A stretch of 15,791 nt of DNA from JAWXBR01 sp034440235. Its GTDB lineage: Bacteria; Bacteroidota; Ignavibacteria; Kapaibacteriales; Kapaibacteriaceae. Of the stretch, positions 1 to 6,099 are shown piece after piece. The DNA is taken from contig JAWXBR010000019.1 of NCBI GenBank assembly GCA_034440235.1, forward strand, positions 1 through 15,791, given 5' to 3'. Positions within the stretch are counted from its first letter, which is position 1, and each line of letters starts with the position of its first letter. The notes beneath the pieces are model-generated. The model was given only the letters and a program-made list of their open reading frames with translations. It searched no databases and was not told the origin of the DNA. The position numbers were made by a program, and so were the translations under genes.

Positions 1-2
1 AC

Positions 3-515
3 ATAGAATCGTGGATGCCCCACGCTATGGCGTCCCCCGAACTCCTCGCCAAAGCCCAGCACATGGCAGCTCGCGTCACCGAATCGTTGCAAGGGGCTGG
101 AATATGGGGCGTCGAATTCTTCCTCACGGCCGACGACGTCTACTTCTCCGAGCTCTCGCCACGTCCGCACGACACCGGCATGGTCACCCTCGCCAACACC
201 CTCAACCTCAACGAATTCGAACTCCACGCCCGCGCTGTGCTTGGCTACCCCATCCCCGAGATAACGCTCCAACGCAGCGGAGCATCTGCAGTCATTCTTG
301 CTACAGAAGCATCACCTAACGAGCCCACATACACGGGCATCGAAAGCCCCCTATCAGACCCTTGCATAGAAATCAGAATCTTCGGCAAGCCCTCTACACG
401 CGTGCATCGTCGCATGGGCGTTGCGCTGGCGTCGGGTGATACGAATACTTCGATTGAGGAGTTGAGGGAGAAGGCGATGGCTGCGGCAGCAAGTGTGCAG
501 GTGATTATCTTATAA
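3..515 (+). CDS. purT: Formate-dependent phosphoribosylglycinamide formyltransferase (PurT), C-terminal part
   Basis: The reading frame is open from the left edge and stops at 513-515, giving about 170 residues of a protein normally near 390, so the N-terminus lies outside the window. The segment ELSPRPHDTGMVT is the characteristic PurT ATP-grasp motif containing metal/ATP-binding residues. It is followed by the typical LNEFELHARAVLG helix and the C-terminal PurK/PurT cap domain, including the GKP-R-RRMGVAL stretch. PurT makes formyl-GAR from GAR, formate and ATP in the cytoplasm, the folate-independent route for step three of purine synthesis. PurK is the nearest paralogue, but the motif is the PurT form. 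The visible part is intact. Nothing downstream appears to be co-transcribed with it. Confidence 0.92.
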   Translation: MESWMPHAMASPELLAKAQHMAARVTESLQGAGIWGVEFFLTADDVYFSELSPRPHDTGMVTLANTLNLNEFELHARAVLGYPIPEITLQRSGASAVILATEASPNEPTYTGIESPLSDPCIEIRIFGKPSTRVHRRMGVALASGDTNTSIEELREKAMAAAASVQVIIL

Positions 516-586
516 AAGTTGTGCCGGAAGGATTTGAGCCGGGGTTGAATTGTAATCACGTCCGTAGACTTTGTCTAAAGGTCACT

Positions 587-787
587 ATGACAATCTCACT
601 GAGGACGGTTTGTGCGTTCTCCGCAATTGGCCTGTTGCTCTCTGGTATCTCTTCCCGTGCGAACACAGGCACCAATGACGTGTCCGTGTCGTCGCTAAAC
701 CTGCGCGAGGTAGGCATAAGCGGGCTGTGCCTGTCGAAGAACAAACAACACCTTGCATACATTGTTCGTGCTACGAACTCGATTTGA
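587..787 (+). CDS. Short signal-peptide ORF, probably a truncated secreted-protein gene
   Basis: I do not recognise the family. The ATG at 587 is preferred over one at 521 because it is preceded by AAAGG at a 5-nt spacing and begins a good signal peptide: MTISLRT, then a hydrophobic core CAFSAIGLLLSGIS, then SRANTGTND. The remaining roughly 40 residues (VSVSSLNLREVGISGLCL...) read like the start of a larger exported protein. The ORF then stops at 785-787, where minus-strand sequence of a different kind, the decayed RhuM/DUF1016 block, begins. I infer that the gene was cut by the arrival of that block, but a genuine 66-residue secreted protein cannot be excluded. It lies 71 nt after purT. Confidence 0.4.
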   Translation: MTISLRTVCAFSAIGLLLSGISSRANTGTNDVSVSSLNLREVGISGLCLSKNKQHLAYIVRATNSI

Positions 788-839
788 ACTACCGAGGATT
801 CCTCGTTAGTTGCCGCGTCCTCCAGTTCTCCTTCTCCAT

Positions 840-1002
840 AGACATCCAGTTGTAAAGGAATTCTTCACCACTGCCTACTGGGCCACTTCGCCCTCTTCGA
901 AGATGTTCTTGAGGTGTTGCCCAATGTTCTGCTTCGTCGTCTGAAAAAACTCCGCCATCAATTGCTGCGTAAGCCAGACAGTTTCGAGTCGACATTACTC
1001 AT
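840..1002 (-). pseudogene. Remnant of a RhuM-family (type I R-M associated) gene
   Basis: On the minus strand, 994 to 875 translates as CRLETVWLTQQLMAEFF followed by QTTKQNIGQHLKNIFEEGE and VAQ, then a TAG stop, then AVVKNSFTT. This matches the N-terminal helix-turn-helix-like block of RhuM ('virulence RhuM') proteins, where -VWLTQ..MAELFQTTKQNI..H..NIFEEGEL- is followed by -SVVK..LTTA-. An ATG at 1002 overlaps the repaired stop of the nuclease pseudogene upstream, but it is out of frame with this block and ends after 14 codons. The fragment therefore carries at least one frameshift and one nonsense codon, and the rest of the roughly 300-residue protein is missing. RhuM genes are often found beside type I restriction-modification genes; the biochemical role is not established. 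Family assignment is from recalled motif similarity only. Confidence 0.5.
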
Positions 1003-2017
1003 GGCTGGTCCTCGGGAGGTCGTCGCGCCGCAATCTCGCTGGCGTGTTCGATGGCCTGGTGCAGGCGCCGCGCGCAGGAGCGGCAGTGGAGGCAGCTCCG
1101 TCAGGTACTCGCTCACCCGGATGGACTTGGCGTCGAGCTCGAGTAGCTCCACCTGCTCGAGGTCAGCGGACGCACACAAGATTAAGCCTATAGGTGCCGC
1201 TTCTCCTGCAGTGCGTTCATGTTTGTCGAGCCAGCGGAGATAGAACTCCATCTGACCTACGTGGGCCGGCTGGAACGACTCAAGTTTCAACTCGACCGCG
1301 ATCAAGCGTCGCAAATGGCGGTGGAAGAAGAGTAGGTCGAGATGAAAGTCGTCCTTGCCAACGCTTATGCGCTTTTGCCGCGCGACGAAGGTGAAGCCAG
1401 AGCCGAGTTCCAAAAGCACACCTTCGAGCTCGCGCAGGATGGCACTCTCGAGATCGTGCTCACTAAAGGCGCCCTTCAGGCCAAGGAGATCAAGAAGGTA
1501 CGGGTCACGAAACACCAAGGTGGGGGCTCATCTGTCCGTCGCGCAGTTTGGCGATCTCTGCGGCGACGAGGGTTTTGGGCTTCTTCGACAGCGCGGTGCG
1601 CTCGAACAACATGCCGCCGATCTTCCGCCGAAGAGTGCGAACGTCCCACCGCTCCAAACGACACATCTCTGCGTAGAACTCTCGGGCCACGGGGTCCTTG
1701 ATAGGCAGGAGTTCGATGAAGTGCCTCCAGCTCAATTCTTGCGACAGCGTCGCAAGAATGTTTAGGTCGGTCATCCACTCTGCAAAACGGACCATGCGTG
1801 TAAGGGCGGCATAGCTGAACCCGACCCCAAATTCGGACAAGAGAGTAGTTGCCGCGCTGGCGGCCGATGCGACCCGCTGTCGAGCGGACTGAATTAGGAG
1901 GCGCAAGTCCGAAAGCAGCCCAACTTCATTGAAAATGGCGGGGTCGGTTGAGCAGACGGAGTGGGCAAGGCGTTTACCGCCGCCACCAGGTCGCTCGACT
2001 GAGTGGACTTCTCCCAT
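999..2017 (-). pseudogene. DUF1016/YhcG-type PDDEXK nuclease, frameshifted and internally deleted
   Basis: Two overlapping minus-strand frames together make one DUF1016 (YhcG) protein. The first, from 2017 to a TGA at 1505, holds LLIQSARQRVA, FSYAALTRMVRFAEWM, LSWRHFIELLPIKDP, REFYAEMCRLERWDVRTL and ERTALSKKP. The second holds LVFRDPYLLDLLGLKG, the nuclease core (HLDLLFFH ... AVELKL, the D..ExK part of PDDEXK), GQMEFYLRWLDKHE and LGLILCA-like sequence. The frames join if one G is removed from the G5 run at 1522-1526, giving MSPTLVFRDPY. A second extra base near 1068-1069 spoils the tail; repaired, it reads RARLHQAIEH and stops at 999-1001. About 33 residues are also missing between ARQRVASAASAAT and EFGVGFS compared with the family as I know it. 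The indels could be sequencing errors, but the deletion argues for real decay. Such genes often accompany type I restriction systems. Confidence 0.85.
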
Positions 2018-2172
2018 TGCTCTACTCCATTGTACTAGCCACCAAAATCATCAACGAAGTAGTCGTTGCGCACAATGGTCTTCATGTGACTCCCGCCGAT
2101 ATGCTAGTTTTGCCCGACTGCGGTCGCTGACCCAGCCCCCTTCTGACCCCTCACAACTATCCCCTCTCCCGC
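2018..2172 (+). promoter_or_regulatory. icd upstream region with a possible -7 box
   Basis: This 155-nt gap lies between the minus-strand nuclease remnant and icd. It contains TAGTTTTG at 2105-2112, which fits the Bacteroidota -7 consensus TAnnTTTG, but I find no TTG at the usual distance upstream. It also holds a plus-strand open stretch reading IVLATKIINEVVVAHNG and ending at 2130, which I do not recognise. It could be the tail of a gene broken by the upstream insertion. The promoter call is weak. Confidence 0.2.
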
Positions 2173-3399
2173 ATGAACAAGATCAAGGTTGCTAACCCCG
2201 TTGTCGAGCTCGATGGCGATGAAATGACGCGTATCATCTGGAAGTTCATCAAGGACAAGCTGGTGCTGCCGTATCTGGAGCTTGACATTAAGTATTACGA
2301 TCTTGGGATGGAGCACCGCGATGCGACGAATGACCAGGTGACGATTGATGCGGCCGAGGCAATCAAGCAGTATCATGTTGGCATTAAGTGCGCGACGATT
2401 ACGCCCGATGAGGCGCGCGTAGAGGAGTTCGGACTAAAGCAGATGTGGAAGTCGCCGAACGGAACGATTCGGAATATTCTCGATGGTACGGTGTTTCGTG
2501 AGCCGATTGTGTGCAAGAATGTGCCGAGGCTGGTGCCGAATTGGACGGCGCCGATTTGTATCGGACGTCATGCGTTTGGCGATCAGTATCGCGCGACCGA
2601 TTTTCTGACGAAGGGCAAGGGCAAGCTGACGATTACGTACACGCCCGATGATGGCAGCGCTGTGCAGAGCTTCGACGTGTACAATTTCAAGGGCGATGGC
2701 GTTGCACTCGCCATGTACAACACCGACGAGTCGATACGCGGTTTTGCAAAGTCGTGCTTCAACCAGGCTATAAGCAAGAAGTGGCCTCTGTACCTCAGCA
2801 CCAAGAACACAATCCTCAAGAAGTACGACGGACGTTTCAAGGACATCTTCGAAGAGACGTATCAGGAATTCAAACCGCAGATGGATGCGCTCGGCATAAC
2901 GTATGAACACCGCCTCATCGACGACATGGTTGCCGCTGCGCTGAAGTGGAATGGCAACTTCGTCTGGGCATGCAAGAACTACGACGGCGACGTGCAAAGC
3001 GACACCGTTGCACAAGGCTTTGGCTCGCTCGGACTCATGACTTCTGTGCTCGTTACGCCAGACGGCTCGACCATGGAGGCCGAAGCCGCACACGGCACCG
3101 TTACGCGTCACTATCGCGATCATCAAAAAGGTAAGCCAACATCCACGAACCCCATTGCATCGATTTTTGCATGGACAAGGGGCTTGGCATTCAGGGGCAA
3201 GCTCGATGGTAATCAAGACCTCATCAATTACTGCACCGCCCTCGAAGAAGTCTGCGTAGCTGTCGTCGAAAGCGGCCGCATGACGAAGGACCTTGCTGTG
3301 TGCATCCACGGCAACAAGGTCAACCATGGTGAGCATTATTTGTATACCGAAGAATTTTTGGATGCAATCGATCAGGATCTCAAAACCAGACTTTCGTAG
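2173..3399 (+). CDS. icd: NADP-dependent isocitrate dehydrogenase, eukaryote-like (IDH1/2) type
   Basis: At 408 residues this matches the length of the homodimeric IDH1/IDH2 subfamily and aligns with it without gaps for at least the first 130 residues. It oxidises isocitrate to 2-oxoglutarate and CO2, making NADPH in the TCA cycle. Visible motifs are GDEMTRIIW near the start, the substrate loop KSPNGTIRN (about 93-101), CIGRHAFGDQYRATDF holding the arginine equivalent to human IDH1 R132, YLSTKNTILKKYDGRFKDIF, the metal-binding EHRLIDDMVA, and the NADP-binding EAAHGTVTRHYR and STNPIASIFAWTRGL. All key segments look intact. The start is the only ATG that gives the full N-terminus; no Shine-Dalgarno sequence precedes it (CCCCTCTCCCGC), as is common in Bacteroidota. 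The decayed nuclease block lies 155 nt upstream on the other strand. Confidence 0.97.
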   Translation: MNKIKVANPVVELDGDEMTRIIWKFIKDKLVLPYLELDIKYYDLGMEHRDATNDQVTIDAAEAIKQYHVGIKCATITPDEARVEEFGLKQMWKSPNGTIRNILDGTVFREPIVCKNVPRLVPNWTAPICIGRHAFGDQYRATDFLTKGKGKLTITYTPDDGSAVQSFDVYNFKGDGVALAMYNTDESIRGFAKSCFNQAISKKWPLYLSTKNTILKKYDGRFKDIFEETYQEFKPQMDALGITYEHRLIDDMVAAALKWNGNFVWACKNYDGDVQSDTVAQGFGSLGLMTSVLVTPDGSTMEAEAAHGTVTRHYRDHQKGKPTSTNPIASIFAWTRGLAFRGKLDGNQDLINYCTALEEVCVAVVESGRMTKDLAVCIHGNKVNHGEHYLYTEEFLDAIDQDLKTRLS

Positions 3400-3437
3400 C
3401 ACGAAACTTTCCCGGAGGCCGTGTCACCTACCCCTCC

Positions 3438-3467
3438 GTGTGCACACAACGTTCTTGGTCTAGACCA
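3438..3467. promoter_or_regulatory. Two perfect palindromes just before the sigma-factor start
   Basis: GTGTGCACAC (3438-3447) and TGGTCTAGACCA (3456-3467) are perfect 10- and 12-bp palindromes separated by 8 nt. The second ends on the A of the sigma-factor ATG. They fill most of the 67-nt gap after icd. Adjacent dyads could be binding sites for a dimeric regulator. There is no Shine-Dalgarno sequence and no clear promoter in the gap, so the sigma gene may be read from the icd transcript. A 12-bp palindrome is expected a few times by chance in a window this long. Confidence 0.25.
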
Positions 3468-4096
3468 TGCTGAATGACGATCTGCAGCAGCGCTTCATGG
3501 CGTTGTTCGAACCTCAGCGCGATGCTCTATGGCGATTCATTCGCTCTATGGTGCGGTCGACGCATGAGGCAGAGGACATCATGAGCGAGACTGTGCTGCA
3601 GGCGTACCAGAGTTTTCAGAAGCTGCGCGACGAACAGGCGTTTGTGTCTTTTCTGTTCACGATTGCAAGTCGATTAAACAAACGTCAGCGCTGGCGTCGG
3701 AGCTTCTTCGGTGAATTCGACGAAGATGCAGCAATGGCTCGGCCGCACACCGACCCATTGCCCGATGCACAACTCGATGTGCTGTTTTTGCGAAAGGCTC
3801 TGCAGAGCCTTCCCATAAAACAACGCGAATCGGTGGTGCTGTTTGATGTACTCGGCCTAAGCCTCGAAGAAGTTCGCGAAGTGCAAGGCGACACACTCTC
3901 GGGTGTGAAATCGCGGTTGCTTCGCGGCAGACAAACACTCGCACGCATGTTAGATGCCGATGTTTCGGCAGCCCCTTCTCATGCCCCCTTACAAGCAAAT
4001 TCATCGGGTCCTATGCAATCAACTTCATCGGTCCCTTTACAAGCGTCTCCTGTGACGCTATCGCAGACAGTTACAACTACTACAATCGTGACATGA
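3467..4096 (+). CDS. ECF-type RNA polymerase sigma factor with a repetitive Ser/Thr-rich tail
   Basis: This is a 209-residue sigma-70 family protein. Region 2 (about 13-79) contains RDALWRFIRSMVRSTHEAED followed by IMSETVLQAYQSF and ends SFLFTIASRLNKRQRWRR. Region 4 (about 106-158) contains LRKALQSLPIKQRESVVLFD followed by VLGLSLEEVREV and GVKSRLLRGRQTLARML. There is no region 3, as in ECF factors, which direct RNA polymerase to a small regulon in response to an envelope or outside signal. The tail from about 162 is unusual: low complexity, rich in S, T, P and Q, with three 8-residue repeats beginning at P174, P182 and P190, then TVTTTTIVT. Its TGA overlaps the next ATG (ATGA), so the next gene is probably its translationally coupled regulator. 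The ECF subgroup cannot be set from sequence reading alone. Confidence 0.9.
   Translation: MLNDDLQQRFMALFEPQRDALWRFIRSMVRSTHEAEDIMSETVLQAYQSFQKLRDEQAFVSFLFTIASRLNKRQRWRRSFFGEFDEDAAMARPHTDPLPDAQLDVLFLRKALQSLPIKQRESVVLFDVLGLSLEEVREVQGDTLSGVKSRLLRGRQTLARMLDADVSAAPSHAPLQANSSGPMQSTSSVPLQASPVTLSQTVTTTTIVT
3986..4054 (+). repeat. Degenerate 24-nt tandem repeat in the sigma-factor tail
   Basis: Three in-frame units start at 3986, 4010 and 4034, encoding PLQANSSG, PMQSTSSV and PLQASPV. The units share CCNtTaCAA/CCtATGCAA followed by TTCATCGG. The third is partial and more diverged. The repeat lies after region 4, outside the DNA-binding core. Confidence 0.6.
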
Positions 4097-6096
4097 AACG
4101 TCCAAACCGCTCTCTCGACTCGCTCTTCGATGCTGCACGACACGAGGCTTCGCCTTTGTCGCAGGACGATGTGCGCGCACTGATCGAACAACCGCCGAAA
4201 AAGAAACGGAGCCCTGTTATGATACCAATGCTTATTGCCGGCGTCATCATTACCATCGCGGGCATGACATCATCGGTCGTGCTCGACCGGACAAATCAAC
4301 CAGACGCGAACAGTACTTCAACAACGCAAAGTGCACGTTCGACCCACGATGTGGCATCGCGTGCTGTAGCGCCTGCTCTTTCAACGGATACTAGTGTCAA
4401 TCCAGTCGTAAGGTCTGTATCCCTAACAAAGAAGGATGCCTCGTGTTCAACGAGTCAGTTCATGCAACCAATTGCATTCGACTGGCAACGTAACGCGGAC
4501 GACAACAAACCGGCACTTTGTCAGATTAAATGCGTGTATCCTGCCGCTTCCAGTGAAAACACGAACAACGAGGTTAAAGTATACTTTGCAACAGTGCGTG
4601 CGAATCGCGAGGTCACCGATCGCCTATCACAACCATCCGCTCCTGTGCCTGTGTTGTGTACCGATAGTCGCGGTCGCGCATGCTCACCAACCAACGTAGC
4701 GTTCTTCCCGTCAGACTATGCTGCAATTGCCGGACGATTGAATGAACTTGTACCCGTGACGTATGCCGGACGGCCGGATATTCTTGCATGGTATGAACCA
4801 TCAGCAGAGTTAGTTCAGGCGTTCCCCGATTCGATGCAAGATGAACTCGAGACGTTGCTAGACATTGAAATCAGCTACGATATCGAATTTGATACAATGA
4901 GCAACGGGCAGCCTTTCAATGTGTCTAGGTCGTACAAGGCAAACGATCTCAATGTCGATTCGCTCGTTCGCTCAGTCAGAAAATACATGGACGTCGCACC
5001 GCGCGATTTGAAATTCGGGGACACAAACATCAAAGCAGTCGCAGTCGAGGTCGATGATCAAACGATGATTGTGCACGCCTCTGGCATCAGCGACAACCCG
5101 GATTCAGTAACTGCATTTCGCGAGCAGTCTAGTAAGTGGATAGAGAATTACATGCGCATGGGGGGTGAGTATATGCAGAATCAGATGCGCATGAATGATC
5201 GAGAAACGAAGTCCGCATTTTTGAACATCGACTCCATTATCAGCGTGGTCAAAAGTCAACTCCATTGCGGTGATAGCATTGCCACTCAGAACTATTCCTC
5301 GAATGATGCCAAATTCAAATCATTCCGATCGAATGACTCCACAATGCGCTCATTTGTAATTAGGATGAAGGGGCTTGACTCGAGCATGGCTTCGTATGAT
5401 TTTAACGTGGACGGCAATCTCGACTCAATGGTTATGCTAATGGGTCAGTTCAGTCCTGATGAGTATTCTGAAATGAAAAACCGGGATCCCCACAATGAAA
5501 TGATGAAACTCTCCGCCAATACGCGAGCACATATTGATTCGACTATGAAGCTTTTGAATCTGAAGCTGGCTATTGATTCAATGACCGTGCTTCCAAAGGA
5601 GTTCCTCAAGCTACGTGATGTTCAAGTGGATTCGCTGCGGTCAAACAAAAAGGTCTACAATTTCAAACGAAAGATCAATCTCGACTCGACTACGAGATAC
5701 GGTGATTCGAAACGCAAGCAGCGTTTTCAAAGCCGCATAGTTATCAAGTCCACCACAAAGCGAAGCAAGAACGCTCAGGTGCTTCCATCGGTCGCGAGGC
5801 TCTCCGATCTGACGCCAACTAGCAACGGCGCGATTACATCGACAACGGTCTATCCCAACCCCGCAACGGAAGGCGGCGCTACAATGAGTTTTGTATTGAG
5901 CGAACCCCGCACGTTAACTCTAACGCTACTGGATCTGAACGGGAATGTCGTAGCAACGCTAACGCAGGATGCAAGGCGTACTCCGGGCAAGGGACAGTTT
6001 GCGTTTGCACTAAGTAATGTGCCCGCTGGAATGTACCTGGCAACGCTTACGACCGACAAGGGTGAACGCGCTATGCAGCGCCTAATCGTACAGTAA
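4093..6096 (+). CDS. Membrane-anchored anti-sigma-like protein with a C-terminal T9SS sorting domain
   Basis: This is a 667-residue protein whose start overlaps the sigma-factor stop by ATGA. Residues 1-40 are cytoplasm-like (LFDAARHEASPLSQDDVRAL then KKKR at 36-39), similar in length and style to short anti-sigma heads of Bacteroidota; no HxxxCxxC zinc motif is present. Residues about 41-64 (PVMIPMLIAGVIITIAGMTS...) form a single transmembrane segment. A Ser/Thr-rich linker follows, then a Cys-containing region (C118, C143, C147, C189, C197), then a long hydrophilic region rich in DS pairs (LDSM, IDST, IDSM, VDSL). The last 82 residues begin VYPNPATEGG at 586 and include LTLLDLNGNVVATL, VPAGMYLATL and a terminal VQ, a classic T9SS type A sorting domain. 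I infer sigma control coupled to the periplasm or T9SS. The alternative is a secreted protein whose signal peptide has an exceptionally long n-region. Confidence 0.75.
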   Translation: MKRPNRSLDSLFDAARHEASPLSQDDVRALIEQPPKKKRSPVMIPMLIAGVIITIAGMTSSVVLDRTNQPDANSTSTTQSARSTHDVASRAVAPALSTDTSVNPVVRSVSLTKKDASCSTSQFMQPIAFDWQRNADDNKPALCQIKCVYPAASSENTNNEVKVYFATVRANREVTDRLSQPSAPVPVLCTDSRGRACSPTNVAFFPSDYAAIAGRLNELVPVTYAGRPDILAWYEPSAELVQAFPDSMQDELETLLDIEISYDIEFDTMSNGQPFNVSRSYKANDLNVDSLVRSVRKYMDVAPRDLKFGDTNIKAVAVEVDDQTMIVHASGISDNPDSVTAFREQSSKWIENYMRMGGEYMQNQMRMNDRETKSAFLNIDSIISVVKSQLHCGDSIATQNYSSNDAKFKSFRSNDSTMRSFVIRMKGLDSSMASYDFNVDGNLDSMVMLMGQFSPDEYSEMKNRDPHNEMMKLSANTRAHIDSTMKLLNLKLAIDSMTVLPKEFLKLRDVQVDSLRSNKKVYNFKRKINLDSTTRYGDSKRKQRFQSRIVIKSTTKRSKNAQVLPSVARLSDLTPTSNGAITSTTVYPNPATEGGATMSFVLSEPRTLTLTLLDLNGNVVATLTQDARRTPGKGQFAFALSNVPAGMYLATLTTDKGERAMQRLIVQ

Positions 6097-6099
6097 TCT

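Noticed and set aside
1735..1759. Perfect 11-bp inverted repeat ATTCTTGCGAC-AGC-GTCGCAAGAAT
   Set aside because: It encodes the conserved ILATLSQEL stretch of the DUF1016 family on the minus strand, so coding constraint plus chance explains it better than a regulatory site.
914..1765. Several plus-strand open frames between 914 and 1765
   Set aside because: They are antisense readings of the GC-rich DUF1016/RhuM remnant, whose minus-strand translation is clearly the conserved one.
2434..3402. A 322-codon open frame on the minus strand opposite icd
   Set aside because: It is an antisense shadow of a fully conserved enzyme gene; its translation has no recognisable domain and is rich in His/Arg/Cys in shadow fashion.
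3413..3438. CGGAGG...CCTCCG dyad after icd as a terminator
   Set aside because: The stem is 6 bp with a 14-nt loop and no T-run follows, so it does not meet the pattern of an intrinsic terminator.
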